64,000 bases of DNA from assembly GCA_023390175.1 (NCBI GenBank), contig JAEWDK010000024.1, positions 1 to 64,000 of the forward strand, given 5' to 3'. The notes beneath the pieces were generated by a model, which was given only the letters and a program-made list of their open reading frames with translations, had not been told where the DNA came from and searched no databases. The stretch is from Bacillota bacterium (GTDB lineage Bacteria > Bacillota > Clostridia > Oscillospirales > Acutalibacteraceae). The translations under genes and the position numbers were made by a program. Positions 1 to 8,265 of this stretch are shown here, in pieces (positions within the stretch are counted from its first letter, which is position 1; the number at the start of each line of letters is the position of its first letter).

Positions 1-143
1 TGCCCCGCGCCCTTCTCACTATAAAGGGAAAAACATGAAAATAATTCCTATGAAGCGTAATCATTTTAATGCAATATGATAATATAAACTAAAATATGTA
101 ATGTTTAAAACTATATAAAATGATGAATATGGGAAGTGCTTTT

Positions 144-983
144 ATGACCTGGAGTATCATTTCGGACAGCTCCTGCGATTTACCGTCAAATGCATTTGAC
201 GGTCAGAATTTATACTTCGCAAAAGTGCCTTTGAAAATTATCGTCGGCAGTACAGAATACATTGATGACGACACCCTGATTGTAAACAGTATGCTGATAA
301 AGATGAAAAACTACAGCGGAGCGTCTTCTTCCGCCTGCCCGTCGCCGGAAGAGTGGGCGCAGGAATTTCGAAAGAGCGACTGTACGATTGCTGTTGCAAT
401 GACCAGTGCACTGAGCGGCACGTACAACAGTGCCGTAATTGCCAAAAATCTGGTTTTGGAAGAATTCCCAAACAAAAAAATTCATGTAATCGACTCCCGT
501 TCTACCGCAGGGGACATTGTGCTGATTCTCCGTAAGGCTGCGGAGCTGATTGCTGCCGGCTTGAATTTTGAAGAGGTGGTAAAACAAACGGAGGAGTACT
601 CGAAGGGTCTGATTTTACTGTTTGCGCTGGGCTCTTACAATAATTTAATCAAAACAGGGCGGATGAGCCGCGTAGCCGGAATCCTCGCAACAACGCTCGG
701 TATTCGTGCGGTTGCTTCCAACACACCCGAAGGGGAAATACGGGTTCTCCATAAACCCCGCGGCGAGGAGCGCGCCATTCAGCGCATAGTGGAGACGATG
801 TCTGAACTGAAAAATATGGCCGGACAGCCGGTTGTAATCAGTCACTGCAATAACCCGCAGGGGGCGCAGCGCCTAAAAGAATTGATTATTCACACCTGCT
901 TTACCACGAAAGTCACAATTTTGCAGACACGGGGGCTTACCAGCTTCTACACGGAAAGCGGCGGTTTTTTGGTTGGATTTTAA
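144..983 (+). CDS. DegV family fatty-acid-binding protein
   Basis: DegV/FakB-type proteins bind a single fatty acid and, in FakA-containing bacteria, present it for phosphorylation so that it can enter phospholipid synthesis. The N-terminal SDSSCDL motif, the SALSGTYNSA loop near residue 90 and the GRMSR segment near residue 180 match the family, and about 280 residues is its normal length. I chose the ATG at 144 because GGGAAG precedes it at good spacing; in-frame ATGs at 120, 123 and 129 lack this. No FakA partner is next to it, so the ligand and role are inferred from the family. It appears to be a single gene, followed by the divergent-looking promoter region of the peroxidase operon. Confidence 0.9.
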   Translation: MTWSIISDSSCDLPSNAFDGQNLYFAKVPLKIIVGSTEYIDDDTLIVNSMLIKMKNYSGASSSACPSPEEWAQEFRKSDCTIAVAMTSALSGTYNSAVIAKNLVLEEFPNKKIHVIDSRSTAGDIVLILRKAAELIAAGLNFEEVVKQTEEYSKGLILLFALGSYNNLIKTGRMSRVAGILATTLGIRAVASNTPEGEIRVLHKPRGEERAIQRIVETMSELKNMAGQPVVISHCNNPQGAQRLKELIIHTCFTTKVTILQTRGLTSFYTESGGFLVGF

Positions 984-1039
984 TGTACGGAACAAAGAAT
1001 AGATCTTAAAAAATATTTCGCGCTGTTATAAAATATCAC

Positions 1040-1068
1040 TTGACAAACACAATAATGTTATATATAAT
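1040..1068 (+). promoter_or_regulatory. Sigma-A promoter of the gpx-ohrR operon
   Basis: TTGACA at 1040-1045 and TATAAT at 1063-1068 are separated by exactly 17 bp, both perfect consensus. The start codon of the peroxidase gene lies about 55 bp downstream of the -10 box. Confidence 0.85.
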
Positions 1069-1077
1069 TCAATTGTA
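1063..1077. promoter_or_regulatory. OhrR operator overlapping the -10 box
   Basis: TATAATTCAATTGTA matches the OhrR inverted-repeat consensus TACAATTNAATTGTA at all but one specified position and physically overlaps the -10 element of the promoter. The operon's second gene encodes an OhrR-type repressor, so autoregulation plus control of the peroxidase is the natural reading. A further AATTG-TAAT-CAATT inverted repeat runs on to 1084. The operator identity is inferred from the consensus and the context. Confidence 0.75.
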
Positions 1078-1122
1078 ATCAATTTTATTATATAAAATAA
1101 AAAATGAAAGGAAATATAGATT

Positions 1123-1659
1123 ATGACAGTTTATGATTTTAAAGTAAAAGATGCTAAAAACAACGAGGTTTCGCTGGCCGATTATAAAGGCAAGGTGCTT
1201 TTAATTGTGAACACAGCAACAGGCTGTGGATTTACTCCGCAATATGAAGGACTGGAGAATCTGTATAAAAAATATAAAGATCAGGGATTGGAAATTCTGG
1301 ACTTCCCATGCAATCAGTTCCTGCATCAGGCGCCGGGCACAAATGATGAGATCGTAAGTTTTTGCCAGCTGAAATACGGAACAACTTTTCAGACTTTTTC
1401 AAAAATTGACGTAAACGGTAAGAACGCCGACCCGCTGTTTACCTATTTGAAGCAGGAAGCCTCCAAGGAAATTGAGAACAGCGCGTCCGGTACTTTTGCG
1501 GATAAATTAAAAGGGCTTGGGCAAAGTGTACTCGGTACGGATATTAAGTGGAATTTCACCAAGTTCCTGATTAACAAAGACGGTAATGTGGTTGCCCGCT
1601 TCAATCCGACACTAACCCCGGAAGACATCGACGGCAAGATCGCAGAACTGCTGAAGTGA
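1123..1659 (+). CDS. Glutathione peroxidase family peroxiredoxin-like enzyme
   Basis: Members reduce hydrogen peroxide and organic hydroperoxides in the cytoplasm, in bacteria usually with thioredoxin. The peroxidatic cysteine is in TGCGFTPQYEGL near residue 36, the Gln-containing FPCNQF motif is near residue 67 and the WNFTKF motif is near residue 144, giving the Cys/Gln/Trp/Asn tetrad of the family. It is a Cys, not a selenocysteine, enzyme. At 178 residues it is slightly longer than usual because of an insert around residues 108-132. A clear AAAGGAAA ribosome site precedes the ATG. It is cotranscribed with the OhrR-type regulator 60 bp downstream, so induction by organic hydroperoxides is likely. 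Confidence 0.93.
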   Translation: MTVYDFKVKDAKNNEVSLADYKGKVLLIVNTATGCGFTPQYEGLENLYKKYKDQGLEILDFPCNQFLHQAPGTNDEIVSFCQLKYGTTFQTFSKIDVNGKNADPLFTYLKQEASKEIENSASGTFADKLKGLGQSVLGTDIKWNFTKFLINKDGNVVARFNPTLTPEDIDGKIAELLK

Positions 1660-1719
1660 GTTGTATCAAATTCCGTTGTGTGTTATGATAATGACGAAAT
1701 ACATGCAAGGAGACTTGAT

Positions 1720-2151
1720 ATGAAATATGACAGCTTAATGCTGAAAAATCAGCTTTGCTTTCCGCTCTATGCCTGCTCTAAAGAGATCATCAAAAAGTAT
1801 AAGCCTTTTTTGGACCCTTTGGGTCTGACCTATACGCAATACATTACCTTGATGGCCCTTTGGGAGGAAAACGGCGTGACTGTCAAAGCACTGGGTGAAA
1901 AGCTTTATCTGGACTCGGGAACGCTTACCCCTCTTTTGAAAAAGATGGAAACACAGGGTCTTGTTACAAGGGAACGCAGCCCGCAGGACGAGCGGAATGT
2001 TTATATCAGACTGACGGACAGTGGCCTTGCGCTGAAGGATGACGCGCTTGCCGTGCCAAAACAGATTGGCAGCTGCATTTCTCTTTCCAGGGAGGAAGCG
2101 GTTTCTTTGCAGCAGATGCTGAATAAAATATTGAAGCAGCTTTCGCAGTAA
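1720..2151 (+). CDS. ohrR: OhrR-type MarR family organic hydroperoxide sensor
   Basis: This winged-helix repressor should sense organic hydroperoxides through one reactive cysteine. The N-terminal NQLCFPLYACS segment carries that cysteine at about residue 12, corresponding to Cys15 of Bacillus OhrR. The recognition region GEKLYLDSGTLTPLLKKME and the wing with RSPQDERNV are strongly OhrR-like. Tyrosines at the positions expected to contact the cysteine are also present. The ATG at 1720 has AAGGAGA seven bases upstream; the longer reading from 1678 has no ribosome site. It is the second gene after the peroxidase, and its predicted operator sits on the shared promoter. The usual partner ohr is absent here, which is unusual for this regulator. 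Confidence 0.9.
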   Translation: MKYDSLMLKNQLCFPLYACSKEIIKKYKPFLDPLGLTYTQYITLMALWEENGVTVKALGEKLYLDSGTLTPLLKKMETQGLVTRERSPQDERNVYIRLTDSGLALKDDALAVPKQIGSCISLSREEAVSLQQMLNKILKQLSQ

Positions 2152-2190
2152 CAAATCGGCACAAAACCTTATTCTTAAAACAGACAAAAT

Positions 2191-2232
2191 AAAAGGGCGC
2201 TTAAACTCTCTCACGGAGCTTAGGCGCTTTTT
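2191..2232. terminator. Bidirectional intrinsic terminator
   Basis: The arms AAAAGGGCGCTTAA and TTAGGCGCTTTTT pair across a short loop between the convergent ohrR and EAL genes, with T-runs usable on both strands. Confidence 0.75.
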
Positions 2233-2258
2233 AATATCGGTTCGCTTTCGTGGGAGGG

Positions 2259-4010
2259 CTAAAGCCAGCAGCAGCAGCTTCCGCTTTGCTGCTTGCTTTT
2301 CTTTTTAATTTTAGCCAGCTCTTCTGTAAGCTCATATATGTTTGAAAACCGGTGGGACTTATTGCTGACCCCTGCAATCGACAGGGAAATCAAGGGGAAT
2401 TTTTCAATTGCGCCGTGCCGGTCTTCCGCAATAATATATCCGTTTTGAATGTCCTGCGGATTGTAGTACTTCAGCACGTTTTTATCAAACTCATTGATAA
2501 TAATACCGCAAAGGCTTGCAGCTTCATAATTATCCAAAATCATAACAAAGTCGTCGCCGCCAACATGCCCGGCAAACTGTTCATCGGGCAAATGCGAGGT
2601 AATCAGATCGGCCAGCAGCTTAATGATTAAATCTCCGTTTTCAAATCCGTAAACATCGTTGTAAGCTTTAAAATTATCAATATCCAGGTAAATAACGCAA
2701 TACGGCTTTTCATTCAGAATAAACTGCTTCATTTTTTGTTCTATAATTAAGTTTCCCGGTAAGCCTGTGAGCGGGTTTTGGTATTTTGCATTGACTACTT
2801 CAATTTCGGTTGTTTTTTGCAGCAAATCCTTAATGGTGACGGTTCCCGCATACTTATTCTCTTTTGTGACAACAATAAAATCATACAGCTTTTCTGCCGG
2901 GCGGGACATTGCCAGCTGCGAAACCGCGTCAATGGGTGTTTGGTAATCAACAGCCAAAAAATCACAGTCCATCAGGCACGAAATCGGCCTTTTTTGATTC
3001 AGACTGAATCCATATCTTCCGCTGAGCTGTAAAACCAAACGGGACTTTGTTACAACGCCCAATACTTCGCCGTCTTCCACAACGCACAGCCCAAAGGAGG
3101 AGCGGTCGCGCCGCAGCTTTTCAAAAACAGTTTCCACTTGGGAACAGGGTGAGATTGTTTCCGTTGCGGTGCAGATGTTTTCAATATAAATATTGCTGGC
3201 TTTCCCGCCGAAAATATGATTTTTCCTCCGATTTGCCTCATTTAAAATTTCAAGCACTTCCGGGTTGATTTCCTGCATGGTGTCGCTCGGTCTCTGCAGA
3301 AAGTACCCCTGCGCATACTGAACGCCCAAATTGATCAGTGTGGTCAATTCCTCTTTTGTTTCCACTCCTTCGGCGATCAGGCTGATATTTGAAATATGGG
3401 AAAGCTCCAGCATGCTTCGCACAAGTGCGAATTTGATACTGTCGGAGTCAATGTTCCGAATTAACTGCATGTCCAGCTTAATAAAATGAGGGTTCACGTC
3501 GCTGATCAGGTTCAGCCCGGAATACCCCGCACCGGCGTCATCCACCGCAATTTTATAGTTTTGCTCTTTATAGTGGGAAATTGTGCCTTTAAAACCGCCC
3601 ATATCGGAAACGGCGTTGCGCTCGGTTATTTCAAAAATAATGCTTTCCGGCGTGATTCCGTACTGTTCCAGGTATTCCTTGGTAAAGCCCTGCTTGAACT
3701 TCACATCATGCATAATATTGGGGTTTACATTCAGAAACAGCTTTTTATCGTAAGGAGGCTGCAACTTGTGGTACGCTGTGTGAAGTGCCGTTGTACGGCA
3801 CAGCAGTTCAAGGTCCCAAAGCCGGCTGCCTTCACCGGCAATTCGAAACAATTCCTCGGGGTTTGCAATTTCGCTTTCACAGGTGATTCGGCTCAGCGCT
3901 TCATGCCCGATAATAGAACCGTCGCGCAGGGAAACAATGGGCTGGAATACCGTTTTCAAATGCTGCCCGTCAATAATTTCATCTAACTGCTCTTTTGTTT
4001 TTTCTTCCAT
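2259..4010 (-). CDS. EAL-CBS-GGDEF cyclic di-GMP signalling protein
   Basis: A cytoplasmic protein predicted to make or break cyclic di-GMP. Domain order is EAL (about residues 10-255), a CBS pair (about 270-395) and GGDEF (about 415-570). The EAL domain keeps GHEALSR, NPN, EITE, VDDAGAG, IKLD and EGVE, so phosphodiesterase activity is likely. The cyclase signature is GGDDF instead of GGDEF, and no clear RxxD inhibitory site is seen, so cyclase activity is less certain. No membrane segments are visible; the CBS pair could bind adenine nucleotides. The C-terminus ends in three consecutive cysteines (SGSCCCWL), an odd tail. It is a single gene ending at the shared terminator. Confidence 0.92.
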   Translation of the reverse strand: MEEKTKEQLDEIIDGQHLKTVFQPIVSLRDGSIIGHEALSRITCESEIANPEELFRIAGEGSRLWDLELLCRTTALHTAYHKLQPPYDKKLFLNVNPNIMHDVKFKQGFTKEYLEQYGITPESIIFEITERNAVSDMGGFKGTISHYKEQNYKIAVDDAGAGYSGLNLISDVNPHFIKLDMQLIRNIDSDSIKFALVRSMLELSHISNISLIAEGVETKEELTTLINLGVQYAQGYFLQRPSDTMQEINPEVLEILNEANRRKNHIFGGKASNIYIENICTATETISPCSQVETVFEKLRRDRSSFGLCVVEDGEVLGVVTKSRLVLQLSGRYGFSLNQKRPISCLMDCDFLAVDYQTPIDAVSQLAMSRPAEKLYDFIVVTKENKYAGTVTIKDLLQKTTEIEVVNAKYQNPLTGLPGNLIIEQKMKQFILNEKPYCVIYLDIDNFKAYNDVYGFENGDLIIKLLADLITSHLPDEQFAGHVGGDDFVMILDNYEAASLCGIIINEFDKNVLKYYNPQDIQNGYIIAEDRHGAIEKFPLISLSIAGVSNKSHRFSNIYELTEELAKIKKKSKQQSGSCCCWL

Positions 4011-4213
4011 CTTATTACCGCCACTTCTCCAAGTTCCTTAACTTTTTTAGTTTACAACCGATATGTCGGCTATAAATCGATTTTAACATTAAGGTTGGGT
4101 TAATTCTTCCTTATAAGTGCGTAAAGCTTTCACAATAAGGGGCGGGTGGACTTTCTTTAAAAAAGTATGGCGCTGATTTAGATTGTTTTTTCGATTGAAT
4201 CGTATAAAATCGA

Positions 4214-4242
4214 TTGATAATTTTAATAGCTTGGAGTATAAT
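4214..4242 (+). promoter_or_regulatory. Sigma-A promoter for the NYN gene
   Basis: TTGATA at 4214-4219 and TATAAT at 4237-4242 with a 17-bp spacer, 88 bp before the start codon. The rest of the 319-bp gap 4011-4329 is AT-rich and holds no further gene that I can see; the EAL gene's promoter must lie in its left half but is not distinct. Confidence 0.7.
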
Positions 4243-4329
4243 TAACTGAAAATTGCACTAATTTAGAGCGTGAGTGGAATTGACGGACTTATTCTAAACT
4301 AAAACGAAAATAGGGGACGGAAAATTCTA

Positions 4330-5112
4330 ATGGAAAAAGATAATCGTTTTGCCGTATTGATTGATGCGGATAACGTATCAGAGAAGTATATTAAATATAT
4401 TCTTGACGAGGTTTCCAATGACGGGGTGGCTACGTATAAGCGCATCTACGGCGACTGGACGAAGCCTGCTCTTGGCATGTGGAAAAATGTTTTGCTGGAT
4501 TATTCGATTACTCCGATTCAACAGTACGGCTATACAACGGGGAAAAATGCGACAGATTCCGCCATGATTATTGATGCGATGGATATTTTGTATTCCCGTA
4601 ATGTTGAGGGATTCTGCATTGTATCCAGTGACAGCGATTTTACCCGGCTGGCTGTCCGCTTACGCGAATCCGGCATGAACGTGGTTGGAATGGGTGAAAA
4701 AAAGACACCGTCACCCTTTATTTCAGCCTGTAATAAATTTCGGTATCTCGAAGTTTTGGCACAGGGGGCCGACCCCAGTCCGCTGCCAATAAACGAGGAT
4801 GATGAAACGTCTTCGGTTGAAATGACCCCGCTTGAAACCATCAAGAGCGCGGTTCGGACTATTGTGCAGGAAATATCGGATGATGACGGCAGGGCGTTCG
4901 TCGGTGAGCTCGGCAATATGCTGGTGCGTCGCTATCCTGATTTTGACGTAAGAAATTACGGCTTTCGCAAGCTGACCCCAATGCTGAAATCGATGGAAAT
5001 ATTTGATATTTATTCCGAGCGCAACAGCGATGGGTACAACAAGCTTGTCTATGTAAAAGAAAAAAATCCTGCGGGCCCGCAGCGCCTTAAATTTCAAAAG
5101 GGCACAAAATAA
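4330..5112 (+). CDS. NYN domain (PIN-like) protein with C-terminal LOTUS/OST-HTH domain
   Basis: NYN domains are PIN-fold, metal-dependent ribonuclease-like modules; LOTUS/OST-HTH domains bind RNA, G-quadruplex RNA in particular. The NYN part (residues 6-140) has the acidic sites LIDADN, DSAMIIDAMD and SSDSDF expected to hold the metal. The LOTUS part covers about residues 165-245 (AVRTIVQEISDDDG through MEIFDIY). This is the LabA/DUF88 architecture. An RNA-processing or RNA-turnover role is inferred; no substrate can be named. It has its own promoter and a terminator, and so is monocistronic. The ATG follows a GGGGACGG ribosome site. Confidence 0.88.
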   Translation: MEKDNRFAVLIDADNVSEKYIKYILDEVSNDGVATYKRIYGDWTKPALGMWKNVLLDYSITPIQQYGYTTGKNATDSAMIIDAMDILYSRNVEGFCIVSSDSDFTRLAVRLRESGMNVVGMGEKKTPSPFISACNKFRYLEVLAQGADPSPLPINEDDETSSVEMTPLETIKSAVRTIVQEISDDDGRAFVGELGNMLVRRYPDFDVRNYGFRKLTPMLKSMEIFDIYSERNSDGYNKLVYVKEKNPAGPQRLKFQKGTK

Positions 5113-5126
5113 AATATCAATGATAA

Positions 5127-5163
5127 AAGCAACCGAAAGGAAAATCCTTTCGGTTGCTTCTTT
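5127..5163. terminator. Bidirectional intrinsic terminator
   Basis: A perfect 14-bp stem (AAGCAACCGAAAGG with its complement, loop AAAAT) followed by a T-rich run lies between the convergent NYN and amt genes. Confidence 0.88.
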
Positions 5164-5184
5164 GTGCATATAAAATTCTGCAAG

Positions 5185-6420
5185 TCAGTCCAATCCGTTG
5201 AACGCGGGGTACGCGGATTCGCCGTGCTCGGACATATCCAGTCCAAGCTCTTCATCATCGGAAGATACCCGGATATTCTTTACAACCAGTTTTGCAACGC
5301 CGACCGCGATAAAGGTGCCGACTACAGCAAAAGCCGCCGCTACACCGATTGCCACAAGCTGCCGCAGAAACAGGTTCCCGTTTCCGTAAATCAGACCGTC
5401 CCATTGTGCACCCGGGTTAATAGAAGCCTTTGTAAAAATACCGGTTGCAATACCGCCCCAAATACCGCCTACTCCATGGCAGCCGAAAACGTCCAAAGCA
5501 TCATCGTAACCGAATTTCTTTTTTACAACGGAAATAAAGAAGTAGGAAATGGGGCTTGCCAAAGCGCCGATCACGATTGCCGACCAAATCGGCACAAAGC
5601 CCGCGCCCGGGGTGATGGCGACAAGACCGATCACCATGCCTGTGGAAGCGCCTACAAGGGTTGGCTTGTCGCTTGTGATTTTTTCAATCAGCATCCAGGA
5701 AAGCATTGCCGCCGCCGCGGAGGTATTGGTTGTCATGAATGAATGCACAGCAAGTTCATTGGCTGCAAGTGCGCTGCCGCCGTTAAAGCCGAACCAGCCG
5801 AACCACAGAAGGCCGGCGCCAATAAAGACAGAGGGCACATTGTGGGGATGATAGGAAATACCGTCAACGGTTCTGCGTTTGCCCAGTACAATGGCCAGCA
5901 CGAGCGCGCTGATGCCGGAGGTAATATGTACGACATTGCCGCCTGCAAAATCGACGGACCCGATTTTCATGAGGAAGCCGCCGCCCCAAACCATGTGAGC
6001 CATAGGGTAATATACAATAACCGACCAAACTATTACAAAGATAAACAGAGCGGAAAAACGCATTCTTTCCACAACTGCTCCTGAAATCAACGCAGGTGTG
6101 ATAACTGCGAACATCATTTGGAAAATTGCAAAGGTCATTGTGTTCGGATAGGGAAGTGTGGTATCTTTAAATCCGTCAAAGTTTAAACCAAACCATTTTA
6201 AATTCCCGATAACGCCGCCAACATCGCCGCTGAACGAAAGCGAAAAACCGACGAGTACCCAAAGAAGGGATGCAACACCCAAAGTGAACGCGCACGACAT
6301 AATAGTGTTAACCGAGTTTTTTCGTTTTGCCAAACCCGAGTAGAACAGTGCAAGGGCGGGTGTCATAAGAAAAACCATCGCCGAGCACAAGAGCATCCAA
6401 GCAACATCTCCATGATTCAT
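5185..6420 (-). CDS. amt: Ammonium transporter
   Basis: Amt/MEP/Rh channel moving ammonium across the cytoplasmic membrane. About eleven hydrophobic helices are visible over 411 residues, the usual length. Family motifs include FYSGLAKRKN near residue 30, GGNVVHITSG near 155 and CHGVGGIWGG near 310, the latter carrying one of the pore histidines. The C-terminal tail with GLDMSEHGE is typical of clostridial Amt and would dock PII. I chose the ATG at 6420 because GGAGGAA lies upstream; longer readings would run through the leader hairpin. No glnK neighbour is seen. The leader carries a very strong hairpin, suggesting transcriptional attenuation. Confidence 0.93.
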   Translation of the reverse strand: MNHGDVAWMLLCSAMVFLMTPALALFYSGLAKRKNSVNTIMSCAFTLGVASLLWVLVGFSLSFSGDVGGVIGNLKWFGLNFDGFKDTTLPYPNTMTFAIFQMMFAVITPALISGAVVERMRFSALFIFVIVWSVIVYYPMAHMVWGGGFLMKIGSVDFAGGNVVHITSGISALVLAIVLGKRRTVDGISYHPHNVPSVFIGAGLLWFGWFGFNGGSALAANELAVHSFMTTNTSAAAAMLSWMLIEKITSDKPTLVGASTGMVIGLVAITPGAGFVPIWSAIVIGALASPISYFFISVVKKKFGYDDALDVFGCHGVGGIWGGIATGIFTKASINPGAQWDGLIYGNGNLFLRQLVAIGVAAAFAVVGTFIAVGVAKLVVKNIRVSSDDEELGLDMSEHGESAYPAFNGLD

Positions 6421-6482
6421 TAACATTTCCTCCCATATTTGCTTTTCGTACATAGAATCGACCCAAATTTCATTCAAACAAA

Positions 6483-6529
6483 AATGGGGCCAACAATTAT
6501 CATCAGCGATGATAATTGTTGGCCCCATT
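6483..6529 (-). terminator. Leader hairpin / attenuator upstream of amt
   Basis: A perfect 22-bp stem with a 3-base loop (arms 6483-6504 and 6508-6529) is followed on the minus strand by a T-rich run. It lies only about 13 nt after the predicted transcription start and about 60 nt before the amt start codon. As written it is an intrinsic terminator inside the leader, so amt expression should require read-through or antitermination. Whether an ANTAR-type or other antiterminator acts here is not visible. Confidence 0.8.
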
Positions 6530-6548
6530 GCCCGTACAATATGGGTAT

Positions 6549-6577
6549 AATATAACATGTATTTTTATAAATTGCAA
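6549..6577 (-). promoter_or_regulatory. amt promoter
   Basis: On the minus strand TTGCAA (6572-6577) and TATATT (6549-6554) are separated by 17 bp, just upstream of the leader hairpin. Confidence 0.65.
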
Positions 6578-6821
6578 GATGTAAACTTAAAATATTCAAG
6601 TCAAATTGATAAAATACAAGCTTTTATATACTTTTCGGGTGAATTTTCCTTTTTAAATATAGAGAACTGAAAAACTCTTCCAAAATATTTCTCAAGAAAA
6701 CACCCGGAAAAATGTCACTTTTTTCTATGAAATAAACAGAAACCTGCCAAGAAAAAACGAGGGCTCATTTCGATGTTTTCCGTATTTACAATTTTATTTT
6801 TGCATGAAAATTCAAAAAAGC

Positions 6822-6865
6822 TGCAAAAATAAAAAGGGAGCAGAATGGCGGTTCTGCTCCCTTTT
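6822..6865 (-). terminator. Intrinsic terminator after the 54-residue gene
   Basis: A 14-bp perfect stem (6832-6845 with 6852-6865) is followed on the minus strand by a T-rich run, 48 bp past the stop codon of the small gene. The stretch 6578-6821 between this and the amt promoter is AT-rich, and I see no gene in it. Confidence 0.85.
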
Positions 6866-6913
6866 GCCAAGGGCTGCCTGAAACTCTGATTACGTGCCGT
6901 GTTCAGGAAAGCT

Positions 6914-7078
6914 CTAACAGGTTCCCATATAATTTTTAACGCAGCGCAGCAAATCCTCCAGGGAGCAGATTTGTTCCCCACAGCCGGAAACCGCGTTCTG
7001 CACATTGCCGGGCAGCGACGAGAAATATTGACTGACCTCCGAATTATTTTCCAAGAGGTCGTTTAATCCATTCGCCAT
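6914..7078 (-). CDS. Small conserved-looking protein of the YFxSLP type
   Basis: An uncharacterised 54-residue cytoplasmic protein. The reading frame starts at an ATG preceded by a GGTGAT ribosome site and ends before a strong dedicated terminator, so it looks like a genuine gene. The core LLENNSEVSQYFSSLPGNVQ is followed by a segment with SLEDLLRCVKNY. The same arrangement (NNS, YF, SLP, Q, then DL..C...Y) recurs in the protein at 47711-47902, so the two are probably paralogues. Three cysteines and no signal peptide or membrane segment are visible. Function unknown. Confidence 0.72.
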   Translation of the reverse strand: MANGLNDLLENNSEVSQYFSSLPGNVQNAVSGCGEQICSLEDLLRCVKNYMGTC

Positions 7079-7170
7079 ATCAATCACCCCGTTGATAGTG
7101 TACGACGCGGGGCTTGAAATATTGGAGGAAGATTGCGGAAATTAAAATACGGCAGTTCCATCGAACTGAA

Positions 7171-8229
7171 TTATCTTACCGCAAATTTATAAATTGTCGT
7201 GTGCTGGTATGCTTCGCCCGGCTTTAGGTTTTCAAACGGAAAATCCGGGTGATGCACCGCATCCGGGAAGAACTGAGTTTCAAGGCACAGCGCGTGGTGG
7301 GTCAGATGCTTCGCACCGCCTTTTCCCGTTGCACCCGCATCAAAGCTGTTTCCAGTGTACAGCTGGATTCCCGGTAAATCGGTAAAAATCATCATGACTC
7401 TGCCGCTCGCCTGGTCGTAAAGCTCACCGGCTTTTTTCATGGTGCCTGCACCCTTCAGAACAAAGTTGTGGTCGTAACCCCCGCACTTTTTCAGCAGGCG
7501 GTCGTCTGCTTTTATGTCCTGCCCAATCGTCTTAGCGTGATTAAAATCATACGGTGTGCCTTTAACCGGGGTTAATTCACCGGTTGGAATCAAATCTTCC
7601 CGCACGGCGGTAATATAGTCCGCGTTAAGCTGCAGTTCATTTGAAAGGATGTCCCTGCGAACATCGCCGCTGATATTAAAGTAGGAGTGGTTGGTCAGGT
7701 TGACCGGCGTTTCGCTGTCCGTGCGTGCGCCATAGTCGATAATCAGCGCATTATCCGTGGAAACGGTATAAGTGACGGTAACGTCCAAATTGCCCGGAAA
7801 GCCGCATTCGCCGTCCACGCTTCGGTAGGCAAACGTAATGGAGGGCGCGTCATCGCTGTTGTCACTGCATTTTACGCGCCACAAGCGGTCCTGAAAGCCC
7901 CCAGGAGCACTGTGAAGGGAATTTGCACCGTCATTTGCGGCAAGGGTGTAATTTCGGTCGTTTATTTCGAAGGCTGCATCGGCAATCCGGTTGGCAAAAC
8001 GGCCGATCGCCGCGCCTAAAACATCGCCGGGCTTGCGGTATTCTTCGAGTGTATCATGCCCCAAAACAACATCGCCAAAGTTTCCGCTTTTATCCGGCGT
8101 CAGAAGTTTTACAATACGGCAGCCATAGGTCATAATTTCAGCTGTCATTCCGCTTGCGTTTTTCAATTTGTAAATGTCGACTGCGGTGCCGTCCGGCATT
8201 TTCCCAAAAACGGACTTTTCAATACTCAC
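7171..8229 (-). CDS. galM: Aldose 1-epimerase (mutarotase)
   Basis: Interconverts the alpha and beta anomers of glucose or galactose in the cytoplasm so that kinases can use them. The sequence has GRFANRI near residue 77, the catalytic histidine in NLTNHSYFN near residue 180 and the catalytic glutamate in LCLETQFFPDAVHH near residue 315. 352 residues is the normal length for the family. It follows glcK on the same strand after 36 bp, so a two-gene glucose-use operon (kinase then mutarotase) is likely. The start codon has a weak ribosome site. Confidence 0.93.
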   Translation of the reverse strand: MSIEKSVFGKMPDGTAVDIYKLKNASGMTAEIMTYGCRIVKLLTPDKSGNFGDVVLGHDTLEEYRKPGDVLGAAIGRFANRIADAAFEINDRNYTLAANDGANSLHSAPGGFQDRLWRVKCSDNSDDAPSITFAYRSVDGECGFPGNLDVTVTYTVSTDNALIIDYGARTDSETPVNLTNHSYFNISGDVRRDILSNELQLNADYITAVREDLIPTGELTPVKGTPYDFNHAKTIGQDIKADDRLLKKCGGYDHNFVLKGAGTMKKAGELYDQASGRVMMIFTDLPGIQLYTGNSFDAGATGKGGAKHLTHHALCLETQFFPDAVHHPDFPFENLKPGEAYQHTTIYKFAVR

Positions 8230-8265
8230 TCAAAACCCTGCTTTCTGTTACGTATGATTGGTTGG

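Noticed and set aside
4024..4100. A SigD-like flagellar promoter (TAAA ... GCCGACAT) upstream of the EAL gene
   Set aside because: The spacing between the two parts is about 11 bp, not the 15 expected, and no motility genes are nearby.
5164..5742. Long open frames antisense to amt, nrdA, the oxidoreductase and others
   Set aside because: They mirror the codon pattern of the true genes, lack ribosome sites and have no recognisable domains.
6715..7005. A 96-codon open frame overlapping the 54-residue gene
   Set aside because: It runs through the terminator, has no ribosome site and no family resemblance, and the smaller frame has all signals.
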